Source: F1-20-MAGs119 sp040401695 (lineage in GTDB: Bacteria; Actinomycetota; Acidimicrobiia; Acidimicrobiales; Ilumatobacteraceae). Taken from it: DNA of 35,205 bases. Of this stretch, positions 15,893 to 23,906 are shown in pieces. A program made the position numbers and the translations under genes. The notes under the pieces were generated by a model. It made no database searches. It was not told the origin of the DNA and saw nothing but the letters and a program-made list of their open reading frames with translations. The stretch lies in contig JBBANY010000018.1 in assembly GCA_040401695.1 (NCBI GenBank), positions 1-35,205 of the forward strand, read 5' to 3'. Every line of letters begins with the position of its first letter. Within the stretch, counting starts at the first letter, position 1.

Positions 15893-15967
15893 AACACAAA
15901 AGTTAGCAGGATTTCACAAAGGGATTTGCGGAGGCCCAGTCGATGCGGGGCGAAGTTCGCGGGCAAC

Positions 15968-15973
15968 TAAATT
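15968..15973 (+). promoter_or_regulatory. Putative -10 box (TAAATT) for the AhpD-like gene
   Basis: TAAATT, then 13 nt to ATG 15987, giving a very short leader. The spacing is longer than at other genes here, so confidence is lower. Confidence 0.3.
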
Positions 15974-15986
15974 CCGTTCACCGCAT

Positions 15987-16523
15987 ATGAACGCGCACAA
16001 CCGACCCCTATTTGAAGGATTCGCGGACCCGACCGCCGGCATCGGCACCGTCTTTCGCCAACGTCCGACCAAGTACTTGATGCTGCTCACGCACGCGCAA
16101 GAAATCCTGAGGGAACCGGGCGACCTCTCTCCCGCCGACCGGGAAGTGATCGCCGCCTACACGAGCAGGTTGAACGGATGCGACTACTGCCGCGGGTCCC
16201 ACACGGCCTTCGCCGAGTCCCTCGGCGCCAGCGACGCCGATCTGGAAGTCGTTGCGACGGGCGATGTCGATGCACACCGACTCGCCCCGCTCTTCGCCTA
16301 CGTGCGCAAGCTCACACTCGCTCCGTCGACGATTTCGAACGACGACAAGACGGCGGTGCATGCGGCCGGCTTTTCCGAGGATCAACTGAAAGATGCGATC
16401 GCGGTCTGCGCGGCATTCAACTTGTTCAACCGAATCGTCGAAGGTCACGGCATCGCCCCGCACGACGACTACTCGGCGGATGTCGCCATGATCAACACCC
16501 ACGGCTTCGACCGTCGGTACTAG
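15987..16523 (+). CDS. AhpD/carboxymuconolactone-decarboxylase-like peroxidase-related protein
   Basis: 178 aa. The AhpD-type redox motif Cys65-x-x-Cys68 followed by His72 (NGCDYCRGSH) and an upstream Glu53 in a DREVIAAYTS helix are all present. Such proteins reduce peroxides or are uncharacterised peroxidase-related enzymes. The N-terminal 40 residues and C-terminal HGFDRRY tail fit the longer peroxidase-related subfamily. ATG 15987 is the only sensible start; an open frame extends to 15873 but crosses the promoter region. It lies upstream of a Gfo/Idh/MocA gene in the xylose locus, and a role in sugar metabolism is not evident. Confidence 0.85.
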   Translation: MNAHNRPLFEGFADPTAGIGTVFRQRPTKYLMLLTHAQEILREPGDLSPADREVIAAYTSRLNGCDYCRGSHTAFAESLGASDADLEVVATGDVDAHRLAPLFAYVRKLTLAPSTISNDDKTAVHAAGFSEDQLKDAIAVCAAFNLFNRIVEGHGIAPHDDYSADVAMINTHGFDRRY

Positions 16524-16526
16524 GTT
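16521..16526 (+). promoter_or_regulatory. Putative -10 box (TAGGTT) overlapping the AhpD stop codon
   Basis: The TAG stop of the AhpD-like gene is also the first half of TAGGTT, 9 nt before ATG 16536. A similar stop/-10 overlap occurs at 23895. Confidence 0.35.
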
Positions 16527-16535
16527 CGTGCCGAC

Positions 16536-17492
16536 ATGACGCTTCGTTGGGGAATCGCAGGTACCGGCCGAATTGCATCCGACTTCGTTCGCGACCTTGC
16601 CAACATTCCGGATGCAAGGGCAGTCGCCGTCGGAAGCCGCACAGCCGAGGGAGCGCAATCGTTCGCGGCGTCGCGCGGGATCGCCCGTTCCTACGGCTCG
16701 ATGGACGACCTCTTTGCCGACGCCGATGTCGACGTGGTCTATGTCGCGGGAATTCATCCGGTGCACCGCGAACACGCCATCGCAGCCATGCGCGCCGGCA
16801 AGCACGTACTCGTCGAAAAGCCTCTCGCAATGAACTCCCGCGAGACCGCCGAGATGATCGACGTGTCGCGTGCGACCAATCGGTTCCTCATGGAGGCGAT
16901 GTGGACGAGGTTCAACCCACTGCACGTCGAACTGAAGCGGCGCCTCGATGCGGGTGAGTTCGGTCGCGTCGTGACGATCGACAGCGACTTCAGTTTCTCC
17001 ATTCCCCACGACCCGAACCATCGCCTGTTCGACCCGACAAAAGGCGGAGGTTCTCTGCTCGACGTCGGCATCTATCCGATTTCGCTCGCATGGTGGTGGC
17101 TCGGTCAGCCTGCATCGTGGACCGCGAGCGGAACGATCGGAGCGACGGGCGTCGACGAACGCGTCGAGATGAACTTCTCGTACGCCGACGGAAGGGTTGC
17201 GCGTCTCACCTGTGGTTCGACCTTCGACGGCCCGAAGAAGTCGACGATCACGTGCGAAGACGGTGTCATCTAGATCCACCCGCCGTCGCACTCTTCACCG
17301 GTGGCGGACATCCGCACCGCGCGAGGAACCGAGACCGTGCGCTGCGCCGGTCCCGGCCTGCACCACCAGGTCGTCGAAGTCCACCGCTGTATTGCGGCGG
17401 GGCTCACCGAAAGCCCCCGGATGTCCCACGCCGACAGCCGTGCAATCGCCGGCTTCATGGACGACGTCCTCGCCTCGCTGCACGGGCGCTGA
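16536..17492 (+). pseudogene. Gfo/Idh/MocA-family oxidoreductase interrupted by an in-frame TAG
   Basis: NAD(P)-dependent sugar or cyclitol dehydrogenase family. It begins with the Rossmann motif GIAGTGRIASDF; EKPLAMN (the family EKP Lys) and GGSLLDVGIYP follow. Translation stops at TAG 17271-17273 (codon 246, after CEDGVI). The same frame then continues without break as IHPPSHSSPV... to PGLHHQVVEVHRCIAAGL...HADSRAIAGFMDD, the normal C-terminus of this family, ending at TGA 17490-17492. Total 318 codons, the usual length. Family members often have Glu in this place (G-x-I-E-I), and GAG to TAG is one base. So this is a recent nonsense mutation, a sequencing error or readthrough. TAG ends several intact genes here, so recoding is unlikely. 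Upstream product would be 245 aa. It precedes xylA by 28 bp. Confidence 0.85.
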
Positions 17493-17507
17493 CCGCCCGC
17501 CGACGGG

Positions 17508-17513
17508 TACCGT
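17508..17513 (+). promoter_or_regulatory. Putative -10 box (TACCGT) for xylAB
   Basis: TACCGT, 7 nt, GTG 17521. The exporter gene starting at 23678 has the same hexamer 8 nt before its ATG. Confidence 0.4.
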
Positions 17514-17520
17514 TGGCTGC

Positions 17521-18711
17521 GTGACGACACAGACGAAACCGACCCCCGCAGACAAGTTCTCTTTCGGAATGTGGACCGTCGGATGGCAGGCGCGCGATCC
17601 GTTCGGCGAGGCCACCCGACCACCACTCGACCCGCTGCACGCCGTCGACAAACTCGCCGAAGTCGGTGCCTGGGGAATCACGTTCCACGACGACGACCTG
17701 GTTCCCTTCGGTACGGGGCCGGCCGAGCGCGACTCCATCGTCGCACGGTTCAAAGAGCGCCTGGCCGCGACCGGCATTTGCGTTCCGATGATCACGACGA
17801 ATCTGTTCTCGCACCCCGTGTTCAAGGACGGAGGCTTCACCAGCAACAACCGCGACGTCCGCAGGTTTGCGCTGCGCAAGGTGCTTCGCAATATCGAGCT
17901 TGCCGCCGACCTCGGTGCACGCACGTTCGTGTTGTGGGGAGGACGCGAAGGCGCCGAGTACGACCACGCGAAAGACGTGCGTGCGGCTCTCGACCGGTAC
18001 GCCGAGGCGATGAACACCCTCACCTCGTTCGTCATCGAACGTGGATACGACCTGCGCTTCGCCATCGAACCCAAGCCGAATGAACCCCGCGGCGACATCC
18101 TGCTGCCGACCATCGGTCATGCGATTGCCTTCATCGAAAAACTCGAGCATTCGCATCTCGTCGGGCTGAACCCCGAAGTCGGTCACGAGCAAATGGCGGG
18201 CCTCAACTTCACCTCGAACATCGCGCAGGCCCTGTGGCAGGGCAAGTTGTTCCACATCGACCTGAACGGCCAACGCGGCATCAAATACGACCAGGACCTC
18301 GTGTTCGGCCACGGTGACCTCATCAACGCGTTCAGCCTGGTCGATCTTCTCGAATTCGGTGGCATCGGCGGCGCACGTGCGTACGACGGCCCGCGGCACT
18401 TCGACTACAAGCCGTCACGCACCGAAGACATGGACGGTGTGTGGAAGTCGGCGGCGGCGAACATGCGCATGTACCTGCTGTTGAAGGAGCGCGCCGCGGC
18501 TTTTCGCGCCGACCCCGAAGTCCAGGCTGCTCTCGCGGCCGCGCGTGTCGACGAACTGTCGAAGCCGACTCTCAACACCGGCGAGACGTGGGCGCAGGTG
18601 CTTGCCGACGCCGCGATCGCAAATTTCGATGCCGATGCCGCCGGTGCCACGGGTTACGGCTTCGTGCACCTGCATCAATTGGCCGTCGAACACCTGATGG
18701 GTGCCCGCTGA
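17521..18711 (+). CDS. xylA: D-xylose isomerase (class I, actinobacterial type)
   Basis: Converts D-xylose to D-xylulose using two divalent metals. 396 aa, the class I length. All catalytic residues can be placed: His56 and Asp59 (FHDDDLVPFG), Glu183 and Lys185 (IEPKPNEPRGD), Glu219 and His222 (NPEVGHEQMAG), Asp247, Asp257 and Asp259 (HIDLNGQRGIKYDQDLVFG), Asp295. Most are offset by +2 from the Streptomyces enzyme, and the last by +8, which indicates a short insertion before it. GTG 17521 is chosen over the longer open frame from 17197, whose first part is low-complexity Arg/Ser and overlaps the oxidoreductase. xylB starts 1 bp after its stop. Confidence 0.96.
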   Translation: MTTQTKPTPADKFSFGMWTVGWQARDPFGEATRPPLDPLHAVDKLAEVGAWGITFHDDDLVPFGTGPAERDSIVARFKERLAATGICVPMITTNLFSHPVFKDGGFTSNNRDVRRFALRKVLRNIELAADLGARTFVLWGGREGAEYDHAKDVRAALDRYAEAMNTLTSFVIERGYDLRFAIEPKPNEPRGDILLPTIGHAIAFIEKLEHSHLVGLNPEVGHEQMAGLNFTSNIAQALWQGKLFHIDLNGQRGIKYDQDLVFGHGDLINAFSLVDLLEFGGIGGARAYDGPRHFDYKPSRTEDMDGVWKSAAANMRMYLLLKERAAAFRADPEVQAALAAARVDELSKPTLNTGETWAQVLADAAIANFDADAAGATGYGFVHLHQLAVEHLMGAR

Positions 18712-18712
18712 C

Positions 18713-20095
18713 ATGACCCTCGTGGCAGGGGTCGACTCCTCCACACAGTCCTGCAAGGTCGTCGTTCGCGATGCCGACACCGGTGCGCTCGTGCGTCACG
18801 GCTCTGCCCCGCACCCCGACGGGACCGAGGTTGACCCCGCACACTGGGAACGCGCTCTCCACGAGGCCATTGCACGCGCAGGTGGCATCGACGACGTCGC
18901 CGCAATCGCCATCGGTGGGCAGCAACACGGTGCAGTGTGCCTCGACGAAGAAGGACGTGTGGTGCGGCCCGCACTGTTGTGGAACGACACCCGATCCGCG
19001 CAGGCTGCAACCGATCTCGTCGCCGAACTCGGTGAACGGGCCTGGGTCGACGCGACCGGGTCGTTACCCGTGGCGTCGTTCACGGTCACGAAGTTGCGTT
19101 GGATCGCGGAACACGAACCCGACAATGCCCGTCGTATTGCCGCGGTGTGTCTGCCCCACGACTGGCTCACGTGGAGACTCAGTGGATGCGCCGACCTCGA
19201 CGACCTCGTCACCGACCGCTCCGACGCATCGGGCACGGGCTATTTCGACTCCGCCACGAACGAGTACCGACGCGACCTTCTCACCCGCGCACTCGGCCAC
19301 GATGCGATGCTCCCGCGCGTCCTCGGGCCGTCTGAGTCGGTGGCATGGGGTTCGCGCCTCGTCGGTGCCGGAGCAGGCGACAACGCCGCCGCCGCAATGG
19401 GCGTCGATGCTCGCAACGACGTCGTCGTCTCGCTCGGCACCTCCGGAACCGCGTTCGTTCGCAGTTCGGTGTGTTCGCGCGACACCACCGGCTCGGTCGC
19501 CGGTTTTGCCGATGCGACGGGCGCATTTCTTCCGCTCGTCTGCACGTTGAACGCAGCACGCGTCCTCGACGCGACCTGTTCGATGTTGGGTGTCGACCAC
19601 GACAAGTTGGCCGCGCTCGCCCTTTCCGGATCCGCGGGTGCCGGCGGCCTCGTCGTCGTTCCCTATCTTGCGGGCGAGCGCACACCGAACCTGCCCGATG
19701 CGACGGGCGGCCTTCTCGGTCTCACACTCGACAACGCGACTCCCGCGCACCTCGCTCGCGCCGCGGTCGAAGGCCTGCTGTGCGGCCTCGCCGATGCACT
19801 CGACGCGTTGGCGGCACAGGGTGCGCGAATCGACCGTGTGCGGTTGGTCGGCGGAGCAGCCGCATCACCCGCGATTCGCGCGGTTGCACCTGCAGTGTTC
19901 GGGGTTCCCGTTCTCGTGCCGCCCGCAGGTGAATACGTCGCGGACGGGGCTGCACGCCAGGCCGCCTGGGCACTGACCGGAACGTTCCCAACGTGGCCAC
20001 TCGACGGCGTCGCGGAAGAGTTCGACGCGCCGGCTGCGCCGCATGTTCGTGCCCGCTACGCCGAGGCACGCACGCACTGGCTCGCCCGCGTCTAG
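18713..20095 (+). CDS. xylB: Xylulokinase
   Basis: Phosphorylates D-xylulose to xylulose 5-phosphate, feeding the pentose phosphate pathway. 460 aa FGGY-family kinase. It has the N-terminal phosphate loop VDSSTQSCK (7-15), GGQQHG (68-73; canonical xylulokinases have GQMHG), WNDTRS (90-95), catalytic Asp223 in GAGDNAAAAMG, LGTSGTAF, YLAGERTPNLPDATGG and VRLVGGAAASPAIR. ATG 18713 is 1 bp after the xylA stop, so the two are probably translationally coupled. It is convergent with the ABC exporter; both stop codons share the four bases CTAG at 20092-20095. Confidence 0.94.
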   Translation: MTLVAGVDSSTQSCKVVVRDADTGALVRHGSAPHPDGTEVDPAHWERALHEAIARAGGIDDVAAIAIGGQQHGAVCLDEEGRVVRPALLWNDTRSAQAATDLVAELGERAWVDATGSLPVASFTVTKLRWIAEHEPDNARRIAAVCLPHDWLTWRLSGCADLDDLVTDRSDASGTGYFDSATNEYRRDLLTRALGHDAMLPRVLGPSESVAWGSRLVGAGAGDNAAAAMGVDARNDVVVSLGTSGTAFVRSSVCSRDTTGSVAGFADATGAFLPLVCTLNAARVLDATCSMLGVDHDKLAALALSGSAGAGGLVVVPYLAGERTPNLPDATGGLLGLTLDNATPAHLARAAVEGLLCGLADALDALAAQGARIDRVRLVGGAAASPAIRAVAPAVFGVPVLVPPAGEYVADGAARQAAWALTGTFPTWPLDGVAEEFDAPAAPHVRARYAEARTHWLARV

Positions 20096-21888
20096 CCGCG
20101 CGTCGGCTGCGCGGAGTTCCAGGCATTCACGAGGCGCGCATACGACCCGTTCAACGACATCAACTCGTCGTGGCCGCCCTGTTCGACGATACGCGAATGA
20201 TCGACGACGGCGATGCGGTCGGCGCGCTGAACCGTGGTCAGACGGTGCGCAACGACGATCACCGAACGTCCGCGCATCAACGCATCGAGAGCCGCCTCGA
20301 CGTCTTTTTCCGTGCCCGGGTCGAGGTTCGATGTCGCCTCGTCGAGCACGAGAACCGCCGGGTCGACGAGCGCCGCACGGGCGAGCGACACGAGTTGACG
20401 TTCGCCGGCCGAGAAACGTGACCCGCGCTCGCGAACCTCGGTGTCGAGGCCCTCGGGAAGTTCGGCGAAACGTTCGAGCACACCGAGCGCGCGGAGCGCA
20501 GCAACGATTTCGTCCTCGCTGGCATCGGGTTTTGCGATGCGCAGGTTGTCGCGGATGGTTCCGTTGAAGAGGAAGCCTTCTTGCGGAACGACAACGATGC
20601 GACGACGCAGTGAGTCCATCGTCGCATCACGCAGGTCGACACCACCAAAGCTGATCGACCCCCGTGTCGGGTCGTAGAGGCGCGCCATCAACTTGGCCAA
20701 GGTCGACTTGCCGGCACCTGTTGGTCCGACGAGCGCAAGGCGCGTGCCCGCAGGAAGCGTGATCGAAGCCGACTCGACCGCGGGTTGTGCTCCGCCGTGG
20801 TAGGTGAACGTGACGTCGTCGACCCGAAGGTCGCCCCGATCGGGTAGATCGACGGCACCCGGGCGTTCGTCGATCTCGGGCTGGGTGTCGAGAATGCCGA
20901 ACAATTTCTTCAGGGCGGCGCCCGCGGACTGCATGGTGTTGTACAGCTGCGACAGCTGCTGGACGGGATCGAACAGGTTCGACAACAACAGCACGAATGC
21001 GACGACGGTTCCGACCGACACCGAACCGCGGTGCACGAGCCAACCTCCGATGCCGACGATCAGGGCCGAGGCCAGCACACCCGAGAACTCGATCAGCCCG
21101 AAGTACCACGTGCTCACCTTCACGCTCTTCATGTGGCTGCGGTAGAGCGCGCGGTTCGACGCACGGAAGCGACGGATCTGTTCTTCCTCGCGCGAGTAGG
21201 CCTGGATGACGCGCACCGCGGCGATGCTTTCCTGCAGCGCAGACAGGTTCGCCCCGACCCGTTCGCGGACGGCGAGATACGCCTTGTTCGAGTCACGTTG
21301 GAACTTCATCGTGGCAAACCAGATGTAGGGCATCACCAGCAGGGCGACGATCGTCAGTTCCCACGACAACACGAACAACAGAATCACGGCGAGCACGAAC
21401 AGGATCGCCGAGGCGACGAACTGCAGCAGACCCCACTGCACGATTTCGGCCATGCTCTCGATGTCGGCGGTCATGCGGGCAACCAACACACCGGCCTTCT
21501 CGCGATCGAAGAAGCTCATCGACTGCCGCTGCATCTGGGCGAAGACCTTGATGCGCAGCAAACGCAGGAAGTTCTCACCTGCGTTGTTGATGAACAGATA
21601 CTGCAGGCGCCCGACGCAGTACGCCACGACGACAATTCCGATGTAGAGCACGACCGACAGGTTCAACGCACCTTCGTCGGCCTTGCGGATCCCGGCGTCG
21701 ATTCCGTGTTTGATGACGACGGGGCCGGCGAGCGAACACAGGGTGACGGTGACGACGCACGCAAGCGCGAAATAAATCGTGCGCCGGAAGGGTGCGGCCA
21801 TCTGCAGCGTGCGCAACAACAGGCTCTTGGCTTCGTCACGGCTGACGCGCTCTTCCTCCGTCAGGCCCACACCGGTGCGCCACGCCAT
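20092..21888 (-). CDS. ABC exporter half-transporter, subunit with canonical Walker B
   Basis: 598 aa: six-helix membrane domain (residues about 35-325) and C-terminal ATPase. Walker A GPTGAGKST (388-396), Q-loop Gln436, Walker B VLVLDE with catalytic Glu517, and switch His in VVAHR. The signature is degenerate, FSAGERQ (492-498), where Gly-Gly-Gln of LSGGQ has become Ala-Gly-Glu. It overlaps the upstream half-transporter by one base (TGATG), so the two are translationally coupled and form a heterodimer. The substrate cannot be read from sequence; multidrug or lipid export is the family's usual role. Its stop codon overlaps that of convergent xylB. Confidence 0.93.
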   Translation of the reverse strand: MAWRTGVGLTEEERVSRDEAKSLLLRTLQMAAPFRRTIYFALACVVTVTLCSLAGPVVIKHGIDAGIRKADEGALNLSVVLYIGIVVVAYCVGRLQYLFINNAGENFLRLLRIKVFAQMQRQSMSFFDREKAGVLVARMTADIESMAEIVQWGLLQFVASAILFVLAVILLFVLSWELTIVALLVMPYIWFATMKFQRDSNKAYLAVRERVGANLSALQESIAAVRVIQAYSREEEQIRRFRASNRALYRSHMKSVKVSTWYFGLIEFSGVLASALIVGIGGWLVHRGSVSVGTVVAFVLLLSNLFDPVQQLSQLYNTMQSAGAALKKLFGILDTQPEIDERPGAVDLPDRGDLRVDDVTFTYHGGAQPAVESASITLPAGTRLALVGPTGAGKSTLAKLMARLYDPTRGSISFGGVDLRDATMDSLRRRIVVVPQEGFLFNGTIRDNLRIAKPDASEDEIVAALRALGVLERFAELPEGLDTEVRERGSRFSAGERQLVSLARAALVDPAVLVLDEATSNLDPGTEKDVEAALDALMRGRSVIVVAHRLTTVQRADRIAVVDHSRIVEQGGHDELMSLNGSYARLVNAWNSAQPTRG

Positions 21889-23678
21889 CAGCCGGCCGCC
21901 TTCGCATCGGACTCACGGCGCTCTTGGGCCGCCAACACGTCGGCGTAACGAGTGCTCGTGCGGAGAAGTTCGTCGTGACTGCCGAACGCGACGACACGAC
22001 CTTCGTCGAGAAGCGCAACACGCTCGGCCAGGGCGATGGTTGCGGGACGATGTGCGATGACAAGAGTCGTGCGACCCTTCATGACGGTGGCCATCGCCGC
22101 CCGAATTTCGTGTTCCTTCGAGGGGTCGACCGCCGACGTCGCGTCGTCGAGAACAAGGACGCGCGGGTCGGCGACGATCGCCCGTGCGATGGCAACCCGC
22201 TGACGTTGTCCACCCGACAGCGAATAGCCCCGCTCGCCGAGCACCGTGTCGTAACCGTCGGGAAGTTCGAGGATGAAATCGTGCGCCCCCGCGAGACGGG
22301 CGGCCTCTTCGATGCGATCCTGGGGAGTGTTCGGGTCGGCGAAGGCGATGTTCGCCGCAACCGAATCGTTGAAGAGCAGCGTGTCCTCGAAGACGACGGC
22401 GACCGACTTGCGCAGGTCGGCGAGACGCAGGTCGCGCACGTCGATTCCATCGAGCGAGACGCTGCCCTGCTGGGCGTCGTAGAAGCGCAGCAACAGGCGT
22501 GCGACCGTGCTCTTGCCGCTGGCGGTTGCGCCGACGAGTGCGATCGACTCCCCCGGGCGCACGTCGAGGTCGAATCCGTGCAGCACCTCCGTGCCGTTCG
22601 GATAGGAGAAGCGAACGTCACGGAACCGAACCGCACCCGTGAACGCGGAACTCGACCGTTCGGGGAGTCGCTGCGGCTTGGGCGGGTCGGCAACGGCAGG
22701 CTCGGTGGCCAACACTTCGTTGACACGGATCAGCGCGGCGGCCGCCCGTTGTCCGAATGCGATCGTCATGCCGATGTTGCGCAACGGCCAGATGAGCATG
22801 ATGAGGTAGCTGTTGAAGGCGACGAGTTCGCCGACCGTCATTCGCCCGTCGATGACGCGGTGCCCACCGAGGGCAAGAACTGCGATCAGGCCGAGCGATG
22901 GCAGGAGATCGATCCCCGGCAGGAATCGACTGCGGATCTTCGCCGCACCGAGAGACACCTGACGAATGTCGTCGGCTTCCTTGCGCAGTTTCGCCATCTG
23001 CGCACCCTCGGCACCGAAGCCCTTGACGACGCGAATGCCCGAGACCGATTCCTCAACGACGTTGGCCAACTGTGCCTGTTCGGCCTGAACCGCCAAGACC
23101 GCCGGATGGATGGCGTTGCTGAAACGGCGAGCCAACAAGTTGACGAACGGAAGCGGCAACAAGGCAACGAGCGCGAGCAACGGCTGGCTGAGGGCGAGGA
23201 TCACCACGACGAAGAGAATCTGCATCACGTTCGACAGCGTGAGGGGAATCATCACGACGAATGCCTGCACCAAACCGAGGTCGCTCGATGCTCGGCTCAT
23301 CAACTGCCCCGTCTGGGCGACGTCGTGGTAACCGATGTGCAGGCCCTGGAGGTGGGTGAACAACCGCTCGCGCAACGACGTTTCGGTCGTGCGGCTTTCG
23401 CGGAAGGCAATCCAACGTCGGAACGCGGTGAAGACACCCGTCACCACCCCGGCCGCGGCGATGAGGAGGGTCCAAAAGACCAGCGACCCGTTGCGCTCGA
23501 CTCCCCTGTCGATGCCGAGGCGGAAAAGGCTTGGCACCGACACCTTCGCGATGCTCCAGACGATGCCCACGGCCACACCGATGGCGAGGCCGCGTCGCTG
23601 TTCGCGCAGGGTTTCGCCGAGCAGTTTCCACCCGCGGCGACCCGCGTTCAGGTCGTCGTGTGGGTCGGGGCCGGACAT
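21888..23678 (-). CDS. ABC exporter half-transporter, subunit with degenerate ATP site
   Basis: 596 aa, six-helix membrane domain then ATPase. Walker A GATASGKST (383-391) and signature LSGGQRQ (487-493) are intact. The catalytic Glu after Walker B is Asp (LVLDD, Asp512) and the Q-loop Gln is Glu (VVFEDTLLF, Glu431). Paired with the downstream gene, this gives one consensus site (partner's Walker A/B with this LSGGQ) and one degenerate site (this Walker A/B with the partner's SAGERQ), as known for heterodimeric exporters such as TM287/288. ATG 23678 follows a TACCGT box by 8 nt. It is first gene of the pair and divergent from the small ORF at 23733. Confidence 0.93.
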   Translation of the reverse strand: MSGPDPHDDLNAGRRGWKLLGETLREQRRGLAIGVAVGIVWSIAKVSVPSLFRLGIDRGVERNGSLVFWTLLIAAAGVVTGVFTAFRRWIAFRESRTTETSLRERLFTHLQGLHIGYHDVAQTGQLMSRASSDLGLVQAFVVMIPLTLSNVMQILFVVVILALSQPLLALVALLPLPFVNLLARRFSNAIHPAVLAVQAEQAQLANVVEESVSGIRVVKGFGAEGAQMAKLRKEADDIRQVSLGAAKIRSRFLPGIDLLPSLGLIAVLALGGHRVIDGRMTVGELVAFNSYLIMLIWPLRNIGMTIAFGQRAAAALIRVNEVLATEPAVADPPKPQRLPERSSSAFTGAVRFRDVRFSYPNGTEVLHGFDLDVRPGESIALVGATASGKSTVARLLLRFYDAQQGSVSLDGIDVRDLRLADLRKSVAVVFEDTLLFNDSVAANIAFADPNTPQDRIEEAARLAGAHDFILELPDGYDTVLGERGYSLSGGQRQRVAIARAIVADPRVLVLDDATSAVDPSKEHEIRAAMATVMKGRTTLVIAHRPATIALAERVALLDEGRVVAFGSHDELLRTSTRYADVLAAQERRESDAKAAG

Positions 23679-23686
23679 CGCCGACC

Positions 23687-23692
23687 ACGGTA
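23687..23692 (-). promoter_or_regulatory. Putative -10 box (TACCGT) for the ABC exporter operon
   Basis: Minus-strand TACCGT, 8 nt, ATG 23678. Same hexamer as at xylA. Confidence 0.4.
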
Positions 23693-23732
23693 CTCCGATG
23701 CTCGCATCACACCCCCTCGCAATGCTGTTCGC

Positions 23733-23897
23733 GTGACACAGAACCCGTCATCCGAACAGCCCACACTGGCTCTCGATGGCTACGAGCCGCCGTTGCAACT
23801 GCGTCTGTCCGAGCGCACCCGCAAGCTGGGCCTGAAGCACATCGCACTCATCCGCCAGCAGCTCGCCGAACAGGAAACCGTCGGGGCCGAGCGTTAG
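23733..23897 (+). CDS. Small protein of unknown function, 54 aa
   Basis: Starts at GTG 23733 and ends at TAG 23897. The N-terminal half is acidic and disordered-looking. The C-terminal half is an amphipathic basic helix (LSERTRKLGLKHIALIRQQLAE), a pattern I associate with small actinobacterial hypothetical proteins. AATGCT stands 6 nt before the GTG as a possible -10. It lies between the divergent ABC exporter and an LLM oxidoreductase, 9 bp before the latter. A long open frame runs from 21924 into it, but that is antisense to the exporter, so only the last 54 codons are taken. No function is proposed. Confidence 0.55.
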   Translation: MTQNPSSEQPTLALDGYEPPLQLRLSERTRKLGLKHIALIRQQLAEQETVGAER

Positions 23898-23900
23898 TTT
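23895..23900 (+). promoter_or_regulatory. Putative -10 box (TAGTTT) overlapping the stop of the 54-aa ORF
   Basis: TAGTTT, 6 nt, GTG 23907. Its TAG is the stop codon of the small ORF. Confidence 0.35.
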
Positions 23901-23906
23901 CTCTGC

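Noticed and set aside
15846..15899. Longer start for xylF (15899)
   Set aside because: It would put 18 polar residues before the lipoprotein signal peptide. AAGGGG stands directly before ATG 15845.
16536..17492. TAG read as a sense codon (recoding) in the Gfo/Idh gene
   Set aside because: TAG is the normal stop of several intact genes here (moeB, pepA, metH, the UnbU-like gene, xylB, the exporter), so genome-wide recoding does not fit.
17197..17520. N-terminal extension of xylA to 17197
   Set aside because: The extra 108 codons are Ser/Arg-rich, overlap the Gfo/Idh gene and precede the normal xylose isomerase N-terminus. GTG 17521 has a -10 box.
21924..23897. 657-codon open frame on the plus strand
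   Set aside because: It is antisense to the ABC exporter gene, rich in Arg/His/Asp/Glu as expected for shadow frames in GC-rich DNA, and has no recognisable domain. Only its last 54 codons, outside the exporter, were kept as a small ORF.
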